A stretch of 64,000 nt of DNA. Origin: Chrysogorgia sp. JL179-B06. Lineage: Eukaryota; Cnidaria; Anthozoa; Scleralcyonacea; Chrysogorgiidae. The notes under the pieces were generated by a model. It did not search any database, had not been told where the DNA came from, and was given only the letters and a program-made list of their open reading frames with translations. The DNA lies in contig JAYKKM010000382.1 in assembly GCA_035772405.1 (NCBI GenBank), positions 55,001 through 119,000 on the forward strand, given 5' to 3'. Each line of letters begins with the position of its first letter. Position 1 is the first letter of the stretch. Below are positions 31,690 to 64,000 of this stretch, one piece after another. A program made the translations under genes and the position numbers.

Positions 31690-32580
31690 AAAAAACTTCA
31701 GAATCATCTGGTTCTCCAAGGCTCCTTCTTCTCTAACGTCATCAAGTTCTCACTGTCGAAATTAAACGGCATATGGTCTAAATCCCAATCAAACCTCCCA
31801 AAGAACATTTATAACTTCACCATCCATCCGTTACATCAATAACTCTCTTCCCACCCACAAAAACCTTACTAAATGGGGAATAATGTCGAACTCTGATTGC
31901 TCCTTCTGCTTAAACACAGCCTGAAACCCTCCTACACGTAGTTGCTGGATGTCAATCGTATCTACCACGATTCACATGGAGACATGATTCTGTTCTGAAC
32001 TTTATTACACAAACCCTACAACCTGTCAACAACTCTAATCTCTTCGTTGATCTTCCTGGATATAAGCTAAGAGCTCTTCAATCATAACTGGTGACACGTT
32101 CCGCCCAGATCTGCTTCTATCCATTTCCACTGATTGTCTCTATATCCTTGAACTCTCTGTCGGATATGAATCTAATCTCCAAACAAATGTTGATCGCAAA
32201 AGAGCAAGATACAAAGATCTCATTACACAGCAAAAGGAACATTTTAAATCCGACAAATATGTAAATTTGTCAATGAGCTCCTTAGGTGTTTTCGCAAAAG
32301 AATGTCATACCTTTTTAGATATGTTGAGCGATCTAGGTCTTGATAACAAACACCAAAATTATTGTATAAGGAGAATTATGTCTATCGCCATTAGAACAAC
32401 GTACTATATATTTTTTTGTAGAAATAAGGACTGGACAAATCCGGAATTACTGAACATTTAAAGATACATTTTAAATTAACTTTTTTACTATAAATTATAA
32501 ATTACCTAAATTAGTGAGATTTATAATTGTATATATATAAAGAATTTCAATAAAGTTTCCATTATTATTATATTATAATT
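31690..32580 (+). pseudogene. Degenerate LINE ORF2 3' half with 3' UTR
   Basis: Frame-hopping translation gives conserved blocks in order: 'KFSLSKLNGIWS', 'LLHVVAGCQSYLPRFTWRH', 'SIITGDTFRPDLLL', 'LELSVGYESNL' and 'VNLSMSSLGVFAKEC'. The last ORF ends at 32,461. This order is typical of the C-terminal half of a non-LTR reverse transcriptase in marine invertebrates. An A+T-rich 3' UTR follows and ends in (ATT)n near 32,570. Several frameshifts and stops make it dead, and the RT core is missing. Confidence 0.7.
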
Positions 32581-33454
32581 AGGTCGGCCTCAGCCGGGCC
32601 AAAAGGCCTTACAATGCCATGATGCATTGGCACCCAAACGAAGGGGTCGCAACTCCTCCCGGTGGCCGGTGTACGTGTGAAACGAATCTCATCGAATCTC
32701 CTCATACGCTCTTTGCCGCAGTAGGAAGCAATAATATTCTAAAACGCCAAGCCTACTATTGAGCCTTTCTATTTGACCCATAGGTGGAGTGTATAGTTTA
32801 ATGTCATGACGTCCAGGTCAATAACACATGCACACTTGTATATAAGAACTATACATAATAAATATCTGTCTCTTGCTCTTGAACTGAGGTCTGACTAAGT
32901 ATATTACAAAGATCATGTTCAAGAACGACGCAAATAGTATGGTAAATAGGCATTATCCATTACTCTTCAAGTTCACAACGGTTTACCACACGAGCCGTGT
33001 ACCACGCGAGCCGTTTACCACGCGAGCCGCGTACCACGCGAGCCGTTTACCACGCGAGCCGCATGCCAAGTCGCCAAGTCGTCACAGTTCGTTGGTATTA
33101 AATAACGTTTCTGTAATATAACGTTTAGAAGAATTAGTTCATATTTATTTAAAACACCTACTATACATCGTTCTGGATACCAATACTCCTGAAAACGTGT
33201 AAACAGGTATGCGAACTAGTTCAGTCACTGATATTGTTTTCAGTGATTCCACTTTCACAAACCGAAATTCCTTTTATTGTCCGGTTATTTTAACAAAAAA
33301 ATCCTTCCAATTAAGAGTCAAAGTTTCCTTCAAAATTTCAAATTAAACGGGACTTTTGTTTTGGAACGACTTTTAAACGACTTTACTGATATACTGATAT
33401 CCTAACCAATAACTAATGGCAATTTTATTGCAAAGGTCACCTAAACAGTAAAAA
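32581..33454. other. No gene; 16-bp tandem repeat
   Basis: About five copies of a 16-bp unit (gtttaccacgcgagcc/gcgtaccacgcgagcc) lie at about 32,982-33,062. The rest is unassigned A+T-rich DNA. Confidence 0.6.
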
Positions 33455-33970
33455 AGCACTGATCTCTAAATAAAGACTGGATTGAGCTTTCTATTGTATC
33501 TGATGAGCTGATTTTGAAGTCTGCATATTTGCATAATGTAAATTAACGAGAGATCATTTGCAACTCCGAGTTTGCAAGCAAATCAAACTGTGACGCTAGC
33601 AAAATAGGTTTAGTGTCTGACCAATATAGTTTCTTTGTTAACATTAAATGCATAAAATCTTTAACCTAATTTGACGTCTCATATCAGGTTTCTCTCACCG
33701 ATAAATAGAGCCAACGGCGGCCATTGCTAAGGGATCGACCAAAGTCGCAGTAAATCTGTAGGTAGGCGATGAATCGTTTTACCCAGTAATTTGAAAAATG
33801 TTTTCTGGTTCTCTTTATAGTAATATTATTTTATTTTGTCGATGGTAAGAGCACATACACCATCAAAAAACCTCAAAGGATTCTCAGTTGGTCCCTTAGT
33901 AATGGCGGACTTCCGGCTTCGTTTTCTGAACAATAGTTGCTCGATCAAGTCTTTATTTAGAGATCAGTGG
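33455..33970. mobile_element. Foldback/MITE-like element
   Basis: The left end 'cactgatctctaaataaaga' pairs with 'tctttatttagagatcagtg' at about 33,949-33,968. Inner inverted matches ('ggccattgctaagggatcgac' against 'ggtcccttagtaatggcgg') show a long imperfect stem. No transposase. A similar terminus ('ttgctcgatccagtctctaac') occurs near 11,251. Confidence 0.6.
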
Positions 33971-34557
33971 TTGAAAGGAAGTGCGGTGGCCGATCTCGAC
34001 TAGTATCCAGTACTAATCGCGGGCACAGCCACGAAACGGACGTTCATCGACGTGCCGGGAACGCGACAATACGATGCCCTGAAAATTCGCTTGGCGCGCA
34101 GCTAACTTTAAGACCGCGCTTTATTATTGCGATGCCCTTTAACAGCGCTTTATATTATTGCGGTGCCTTTTAATCACTAATTTCCCGACATGTCATGGTA
34201 TCAGTTTGTATACCATGATCATTGACGAGGTAAATAAACTTGTAATGCACTGTTAGTAGTGTTGACGTGAAACAATTGTTTGCCTGAAGTTTCATATAAG
34301 TATCCCGAATTTAAAACATAGACTTCCTAACCTTAACCCTAACGCTATACACCTAATACTAACCCTAACTCTTACGACCAGCTGTTGTGGTCCAGTGTAG
34401 GTTACCACACAACCTCGTCGGGGAGGGAGCGCCGGGATGGGAGGGGAGTGGAGCGAGGGAAGAGAAGACCCTGGTAAAGACTGGTCACGTGACTCCAAGG
34501 ATATTGGATTATTTTGTAACCTGGCTTATTCTCGCTTATATCATCCGGGGGGCCGGA

Positions 34558-34703
34558 TCGCTGTGAAAACATACCATAATACCATTTACAATTTATTGGA
34601 AAGACAGTACGGACTGCAGACAGAAGTTGAAAGATGGTGGATCACTTCGAAAACTACGTTGATTTACTGGACATTTATTGCTGTCATATTAAAGATAAAC
34701 TAG
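34558..34703 (+). repeat. Dispersed repeat, inverted partner of 39,556-39,738
   Basis: 'gctgtgaaaacataccataa' through 'gctgtcatattaaagataaa' recurs as a reverse complement at 39,556-39,738 with one insertion. The overlapping ORFs (34,437-34,891) are not conserved as protein. Confidence 0.65.
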
Positions 34704-34789
34704 AAATACGTATACGCAACAACCCTCGCCCAATTGCTGTTTGGAACTTACAGTACAGTACTTATTTTAGTTCTAAATTACTTGAATTA

Positions 34790-35010
34790 GATAATAGCCA
34801 CTTCATTTGCCAAACTACTGTAAATAAATTTTCAGTGGACAATATCTCTCAGAGCTTTGACAATATCTTTCAGAATTTAATTGTTTCATAGGACATCAAA
34901 ATAAATACATGCAGCCCAATTAAACTTTTTAATTGTTGAGTGCAGCAACAGAATAGTGGGGGGTCTACTGCTGTTTCTACCATCAATCACTAAGAAATAA
35001 ATTACTTTTA
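34790..35010 (+). repeat. Dispersed repeat, second copy of 25,195-25,420
   Basis: Plus-orientation copy with 'gtggacaatatctctcagag' and 'accatcaatcactaagaaa'. Non-coding. Confidence 0.6.
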
Positions 35011-37832
35011 TCACAATATTGATGACTCACGAAATAATCAATGCAGTATTTTGTATTAAGACACAAAAGGCTGTTGAAGGAAGTGCATCTCTATCATACA
35101 ATGAGTGTCCTTTAAAAAAATCAAATTCGTTCAAATGTATACGGATGGCATGCATATAGTGCAAATGTATAGGGGTCCATTCAAATTAGATTTACTAAGA
35201 CGTATTAGGGATTCTACAATTGTTGGTGTGGATAGATTATATACAGTAATCAAGTTACATTGTGTAATGCCAGTTAGGAAATTCCATGGCATTTTAACAT
35301 CATATCTACCAGTAAAGAGCTATTTTCCATGTTTCAATTAATCTGTTCATACATGTTATAGCACCATTATCTATTGCCTTAATTGACAATATGTGAAGGA
35401 TATACAACTTTTGAGTTAAAATTAGTTTTTGTAACATTGTACTGTACATTTGTGAATATGTGTTGAAATTTGTAACAACTGTAATTTGTTAGAAAACAAG
35501 ACCCACATATATTGATACCAGTGTTAGCATTGAAGGGGCTATCCTGTATAAATATTATTGTATTATTATTATTATCATTATTAATACTAATAATAATAAT
35601 GCATTAACAATAATACTACTAATAATACCTAATGCAGATTGCAGATACCATATTTGCCATGTAACAAAGCATATATATGGCATTGTGTACTATAGTATCT
35701 CAATTATATCACCGTGCGGCGTGCACATTTCTATTATAACCTATATTCAGAATGCCATGCCTAGTCTGCTTGTCGACAATGATCTAGCTAACACACATGG
35801 TAGTGTCAACATACCCAATGTGAACATAATAATAATAAGCTGTATTTTACATTGACAGAATAAGTTGTGACCCACTAGGCCAGCTAAGTACTGTAGGTCT
35901 AACATGTTCCATAATGGATGGAGTAATATAAACACAGATTATATATGGAATACATACCAGTATACAAAACATGGACGTCAAGATCATATCGTCAGAAATA
36001 TAATATTCCTGGTTGAAAAAATTATAACCTTCTTATTGCCAATGACGGCCTCTAACCATCGAGCCATCGAGATTCAGATGGAGAGAGGTTACAATGATGC
36101 ACTGGTTCTAATGATATATGTACTGCCTATGCACAGCAGTTACTATATATTTCAGTAATGACTAATGATTGGGCGTGTTAATATATACACTGCTGTTATA
36201 TCAATAGAATCAGTACATCAATGTAACGTTCACTCACCATCTGAGTCTTGGTAGCTCAATGGTCAGAGCATCTCACTGGAAATCAGAATGTTATCCCTGT
36301 CTGGGACACAGAATAATTTTTCTGAGGATATGAGCTTGCTTGACAATCATCCATGTACTGTATCGTCTGTTTCCCCCGATGCGAGCTCTCCCTTATTTAC
36401 TACAGCAGTGTATATATTAAGTATTAACACTGACAAGTATACATAGTAATGCTTGTTTATTGCTACAAAATTGTAGGCCAGGCCCAGGTCATATAAACAC
36501 AGCAATAGTATGCATGTTTTTTCACCCTAAACTACTGTATATATAGGCTAATTATCAAGCAGATAGTATTTATAATTTTAATCAAATAATAAACATACTG
36601 CCAACTGTCAAGATATTATACATATATGTTTTGAAAATTAAAAACATTACACACCTTCAAATTTCCCCAAATCTCTGTTATTTGTGTTTTTGTTTTCATA
36701 CGAATTGATTGCAGTGCATCGCATCGTTAGAACTATAATTTGCATGTGAACTCTAGATTTATTTGGAAATGTTGAAATTGGAGTCCGATCCTGACTTCGG
36801 GGCGTTATGAAGTTAATGTTCAAGACGATTTGAACAGTTGCGGTTCGCTTGTTTGTGAACCACTGCGGGCCACGCACAACGCCGTTTCTGACGAACAAGC
36901 TGGTCCGGATGGCTTTAGTTCCTGAATCTTTGCAAATTCAAATGAACAAAACATCAGAAGAAACAAAATATATTTATTTACTAGTCACTCATCAAACACT
37001 TCCATTCGCAAACTTATTCGCGCTGTTTCAGCAGCATAACCCGGCCTTACACGCTTCGGAGGCAAAGCGCTCGTAGGAGCTTCTATGTATCGAAAAGATT
37101 ACTATAGTAAATGATCAATTTTACGAAAAATATCACAATAATTGATCACTCAGGAATATTTACTTCTTAAAAAACTTGAAAATGGATAATTTATTAGAAG
37201 GATTGATCAAATATCGACGGATTCGTTTGTGAACTGAAATAGGCGTCCCATAAAATGGCAGCCAAGAAGAAAACAAGCGCGCAAAGCACTACCCTGACAC
37301 TCACTCTTTAAGTATTTCAAAATGTGTCTATTAGATTTCGGAGCTTGGAGAAAATACACAATACAGTGTACAATCATTTAAATTACATTAAAATTAGCGA
37401 GTCAAGTAAAAAAGTTAAACGATAAAGTGAAGCACTGTACTGAAGGTAATGGCTATTCGTACGGTAGCCGTACGACGCTATAGTCTCTTAGAATTCAACG
37501 AAATGCAGGTAAATATCACCAAAATCCTAAACCTAACCCTAATCCTAACCAAATTGCTAACCCTAACCAAAAAAAACTATGCAGAAAAGGCAAATTAATT
37601 GCTCAACACAGACCAACACAGACCGGTGAGTCGGTGACAATCACAATGTACATAATTATAATAGTCCTTTTACCTTTTACTTGTGTCTTTCTTTGATTAT
37701 CTTGTCCTTCAACACTACAGTTTCGGCTTGAAATCAGCTGATAATGTCTATAGTAATGTTTGTTAAATACTGCATCCGGTTGTGAGGAAATGGCTGGTTT
37801 TTATGACAATATAAATTTCGCCGTCGGGGAAT
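35011..37832. other. Long stretch with no gene; tRNA-like SINE head and degenerate telomere-like patch
   Basis: A tRNA-like SINE head lies at about 36,243-36,300 (A-box 'tagctcaatggtcagagc', decayed B-box). Imperfect cctaaccctaa repeats lie at about 37,527-37,570. ORFs are short and unrecognised. An (ATT)n/(AAT)n patch is at 35,555-35,630. Confidence 0.45.
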
Positions 37833-39043
37833 GCCGGTGTCACAGGAAATTCGCCCCCCCAGGAAATTCGCCCCCCTCCCCTTGGGGGGAAGAATTTCCT
37901 AGGAATCTTGCCCTCCCGGGGGCGAATTTCCTAGGAATTTCGCCCTCCCGGGGGCGAATTTCCTAGGATATTCGCCCCCCTCTAGGAAATTTGCCCCCCT
38001 CTCATTTCGTTTTAAAATCAAAACTTGTCAAGAACATTATTTATTAAATTTTATATTTTACAAAAAAAATACTTAAATATATTAGTTGACCAGTTAGACA
38101 CGGGTTCAGAGGACTAGTTTAGTCTTTTTATAGCAATTGGACTTGTTTAGAAATAAATTAATAAAAATAGAAATTATCAGATAAAGTGCCTCAAATTTCA
38201 ACAATAGCAATCGTTAACAATGGCCTTCGCTGTGACCACTTTTTAACAATGAACGATGACTCACACATGCAAAACAACAATATGAACAAAGGGTCTAGAA
38301 TTTGAATAGGGTCGGTTGCGGAACATTGGTCTCTTCCACACATCTCTAAAATAGGACTGGATCGGACCTTCCTATTATGTGTGATGTTTTAACTTTATCT
38401 TATCGCGTTTTAATTCTCTGGGCTGTGCTTTCTATTCATGACGTAGCTCCCCTCTGTTTATATTATTACCAGAAAAGAGTTCTTAAAATAACGATTTTAT
38501 CATGGTGACAAAATTAAATATTGCTTTGGAAAATGCATTCATGAAGGTGAATAGCAATGTTGGATAGTTCTTAAAAGAAGTGTTCAAAACTTAGCAGAGT
38601 CAGAGTTATCAAAAAAGTGGAGAAAAACATTAAAATAAAAAAGGATAATGCATTTCGGCGGACAATTTATCAACAAAACGTTGAATAACGTCACCACCAT
38701 TAATGAAGTGACGCTATATTTAATTAACAACATACTAAAAACAAAAACCATGCATGTTTTCCAATCGCTGAGTCACAACTGACAATTGGCTCGCTTCGAC
38801 ATTGCCGTTTTGGCTGCTGACAAGTGGAAATAGTTTTATTTCGAATGACAGAAGACACGTGTTGTTACCACATATTGAGGGCAAGTGGATTCCAATTTAT
38901 ATCTTGCGACTAAAGAGGAGGGCGAAATTCCTAAAGGGGGGCGATATTCCTAGGAAATTTGTCCACCGGGAGGGCGGATTTCCTAGGAATATCGCCCCCA
39001 GGGGGGCGATATTACGGCGGGACGAATTTCCTGGGACACCGGC
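37833..39043. mobile_element. 1.2-kb foldback element with repeated GGGGGCGAATTTCC hairpins
   Basis: The left end GCCGGTGTCACAGGAAATTCG pairs with the inverted right end (gaatttcctgggacaccggc). Each end holds three or more alternating 'gggcgaatttcctaggaa' motifs that can fold locally. The roughly 900-bp interior is A+T-rich and non-coding. No target-site duplication is evident. It is a non-autonomous DNA element of unknown class. Confidence 0.7.
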
Positions 39044-39337
39044 TTGTTCCGGAAAGCGGTTTGTCGCGCTGGCGTCAATTTAAATTTAAATTGCGCCAAA
39101 TTTAACGTACCAAAAAACCGTTTCAATACTGTTTCAATTTTTGCATTCGCAATCACGTGACGGTTGCAATTTAAATATTAATTCAAATGCAGGTCTACCA
39201 ATCAGCTTCTGTCTATATCTAGTTACCAGGGCCAAATTTTCCGATGCCGCGCATGATCGACGACGTTGATCCTGAATATATATATATATATACAAGGAAA
39301 CTGAATGTGACTTTGCAAACACTTGGAATCCCCGTGT

Positions 39338-39415
39338 GAGGGCCTAAACGCCGATCGATATTATCACCCTCGCCCTCAGGCCTTCGGCCGGCGCTTTGCG
39401 CCGGGCGAGGGGATG
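39338..39415 (+). repeat. G+C-rich hairpin repeat, copy 1
   Basis: 'ggcctaaacgccgatcgata', then 'caccctcgccctcaggcctt' and the self-complementary 'ggccggcgctttgcgcc'. An inverted copy lies at 48,628-48,715. The flanks of both also share 'cttggaatcc/gattcca' wording. Confidence 0.65.
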
Positions 39416-39555
39416 ATGATCAACGCCAGAAGAATTCGAATTTACAGTCTGACTGTTGAAAGCATTTATAGGGATTTCAGATTTCTGGTGTGGTTTCGGT
39501 CTCAACGTTTTATATTCAAACTGCATATTTCGAACTGTTCTGGCGTTGATTATCA

Positions 39556-39738
39556 TTTATCTTTAATATGACAGCAATTAAATGTCCAGTAAATCAACGT
39601 ATTTTTCGAAGTAATCCAACATCTTTCAACTTCTGTCTGCAGTCCGTACTGTCTTTCCAATAAATTGTAATATTTTTAAATTATCCATATACTGTACTTT
39701 AAATTATAAACGTTTGTGGTATGTTTTCACAGCGATCC
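39556..39738 (-). repeat. Dispersed repeat, inverted copy of 34,558-34,703
   Basis: Reverse complement of the earlier copy with an A+T-rich insertion at about 39,672-39,715. Confidence 0.65.
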
Positions 39739-39774
39739 GCTGCGACCGCTCAGGGTCTAAAAATGGACGATGTG

Positions 39775-40250
39775 ATATTTAAGAAATAGAAAACATTTTC
39801 CTTTACATACAGTTATAGAAACACGAGTGGGAGTTTGCTATTTCTCCTTCTCCCAAACTTTCACGAGTGTTTCTATAACTGTATGTAAACACGGAAAGAT
39901 GTTTTCTATTTCTTTTATAAAATAACACTGACGAAATAAGTAATAAGACTCTTTTATTAAAATGATGAAAATATACATTCTCCTTACTCACGCTAGACAG
40001 CGTCGTCGGCTGCTCAAATGAACATAAACGCTCTTAACTGTGAAGAAAAGCATCCAATCTTCTCGTTTTTCTTCTTATTGGCTGTCACAGAACATATTTA
40101 TCGACATTTTAGCTGTCTGTGAGCAAAGGTTCGTCTTACAGTCCATTTTATAAAAATAGCGGGAAAAATCCATGTTTACATACAGTTATATAAACATGGC
40201 TTTTACCAATCACCGCTTGCATTTACGAAATGTTATTTTATAAAATGTCG
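39775..40250. mobile_element. Foldback/MITE-like element with 'tttacatacagttata' motifs
   Basis: A perfect-looking hairpin pairs 'gttatagaaacacgagtggga' with 'ctttcacgagtgtttctataac' (39,811-39,885). A further inverted match is 'tcttttataaaataaca' against 'atgttattttataaaat' at 40,226. Copies of tttacatacagttat also occur at 40,178 and 42,096. No coding. Confidence 0.5.
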
Positions 40251-41397
40251 ATACATGGACGAAAGTGCTTCGTTTGCAATAATACCAGCAAATGATAAGA
40301 CTTTCGGGTCGTCTCGGATTACGACCTAAAATCGTAGGTGTTGGGTATTTCGTTCACCTAAAAGAGTGATAAATATCACAAACTGATTTTAATAACAGCT
40401 GATTTTAATTTCGAATTTTACTACCGATAGTCTATGGGAAACTTCACCCAATTGTTTAATGTTGAGTGAAAATGTAAACGTGAATATTAATGTTTGCATG
40501 ATTTTTTGTGATTGTGTTGATTTTCCTTGATGTATTTCTTTGTTGTGTAAAAGAGTAGTGTTTGGAAGTTTACTCAATGCTCGATTATGCATGTTTTGAG
40601 GATCTTGAGGGTGAATTGGAGATTAAATCTCCCGGTGGGAACAAAAGAAACAGAGGCATCGAATAAGGTCTTTCTAATAACAGGCCCATAGCAGGATGAA
40701 ATAAGTTGGGGAGGCATGCCCATGTCCTGAAAATATTTGAAATCTAGGGTCTCTGAAATAGCATTTTTTGCTTTCTGAGAGTAATTTTCAGCAAGCTATG
40801 TAATTTCCACCAAGTTCGGAAAATCGATCTTTAATTCTAAAGATTTTAGGATTTTTTGTTCTCAAAAGACCAACAACAACAATTTATCTATTTGTACTTG
40901 TCATTTGGCCCACATTAACTGTTCAAAATGCCTCTTAAAAACAACACATTTTCACCGTTTTATTGACTAGGATTGATGGGAATTGATGGTAATACAAATT
41001 CTTGTTTTTCCTTCAAAATTCCTGCATATGCTCAAATAATCCTTCAAAATTCCTTCATTATTTCAAAAATTCCTTTTGGAATGAAAAATCCTTCAAAGGT
41101 ACCTTTTCTTGTTCTCACTGATTGTTTTTCATTTAAATATCTCGTCTTCCCCGGTAATTACCTACCGTTGCTAGGGTGAAAACTGACCAATCAGGTGCGA
41201 TATTGATTTGCAATTGAACAATTCTTCTAACATCAAGTATCGCTAAGGCCTGTAACCGTGCGGTGTGAAGACTGGGTTCTATATTTTGATTTTGCAAATA
41301 TGGCGAATGACAATTGTAAATATGGGAGAGAGAATATCAAGATTTCTTCGCCAAGAATCGCTTTATTTTGAATGGTGTGACGCATTTTCCGTCAGTT
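40251..41397. other. Upstream flank of ATG13
   Basis: It contains a diverged fragment of the SINE-like repeat at about 40,285-40,378. The rest is A+T-rich and holds no gene I can support. The promoter of ATG13 should lie in its last part, but no TATA box or clear element is visible. Confidence 0.4.
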
Positions 41398-63667
<22,270 letters not shown>

Positions 63668-63734
63668 GTACGTTGCAGCTAGTTAGTGGATTGTTACTGG
63701 AGAAGCTGGGTCAATATGTCGATATCTAGCTACG

Positions 63735-64000
63735 TTAATAGTTTTTCGGTATCTCCTCTTGTACTCGAGAATAACGTTTTCATTCTCGTATTTTACGCTT
63801 CTGGACGCCGCCATTTTGTGTCATTCTGGAGTCGACGGGTCACAGACCCGATTTCCAGTGGGGGTTTATTTTCAATTTTGACGTTGAGTGCAATGAACAA
63901 ACGACAAGCACTCAATGAGGTCAAAATGGAAAAGAACCCACCGCTGTACATCGAGTTTGAGACGTCGAGCAAACTCGAAAAAGGCGGCGTCCAGAAGCAT
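63735..64000. mobile_element. MITE family A, copy 3, cut by the window edge
   Basis: 'ctcttgtactcgagaataacgttttcattctcg' and 'gcttctggacgccgccattttgtg' match copies 1 and 2. 'ggcggcgtccagaagc' at 63,983 starts the inverted half. Confidence 0.7.

Noticed and set aside
40389..40592. Possible LINE C-terminal ORF on the minus strand
   Set aside because: Only a loose resemblance ('MHNRALSKLPN'). No conserved RT tail motif or 3' UTR could be found.

Overview
The window reads as A+T-rich, intron-rich and transposon-dense nuclear DNA of an invertebrate animal. A cnidarian or another marine invertebrate fits best. Two host genes can be traced by exon translation and splice phase. Penelope-like retroelements, CR1/L2-type LINE tails, tRNA-derived SINEs, a Polinton-type integrase remnant, hAT-like and TTAA-flanked terminal-inverted-repeat elements, and very large tandem arrays fill most of the rest. 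The taxonomic placement is inference.

Region 1 (1-12,517). Two foldback elements and a RecQ-helicase remnant precede a complete two-exon MFSD6-like transporter gene (6,434-7,697 joined to 11,898-12,103, 489 codons). Its 4.2-kb intron carries a frameshifted OTU-protease ORF, a 78-bp tandem array and a 5'-truncated LINE tail. The sequence just upstream of the gene exists in four copies in the window.

Region 2 (12,518-22,688). A 10.17-kb structure bounded by TTAA and a 14-bp terminal inverted repeat is almost entirely a giant palindrome with arms of about 4.8 kb. Each arm contains older, diverged head-to-head copies of its own sub-units, so the palindrome is itself made of palindromes. A 178-bp block has flipped in one arm, and a 79-bp array has four units in one arm and five in the other. 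This is the most unusual object in the window.

Region 3 (22,689-41,397). It holds two XPG/EXO1-like exons on the minus strand with a broken splice donor, and a decayed second copy of the MFSD6-like gene (26,757-28,031). It also holds a Polinton-type integrase fragment, a degenerate LINE ORF (31,690-32,461), several foldback elements, and long stretches with no recognisable gene.

Region 4 (41,398-64,000). The first seven coding exons of ATG13, the HORMA-domain subunit of the autophagy-initiating ATG1/ULK1 complex, lie on the plus strand. All junctions are GT-AG and in phase (203 codons plus 2 nt), and the gene runs off the right edge. Its introns hold two Penelope-like remnants, nested hAT/MITE insertions with visible target-site duplications, an 18-bp minisatellite, a (TA)n run, and a 4.8-kb CCTTCCTATT-type satellite that ends about 30 bp before a 41-nt exon.

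No rRNA gene, CRISPR array or prokaryotic operon is present. Functions of the two host genes rest on motif recognition without a database search.
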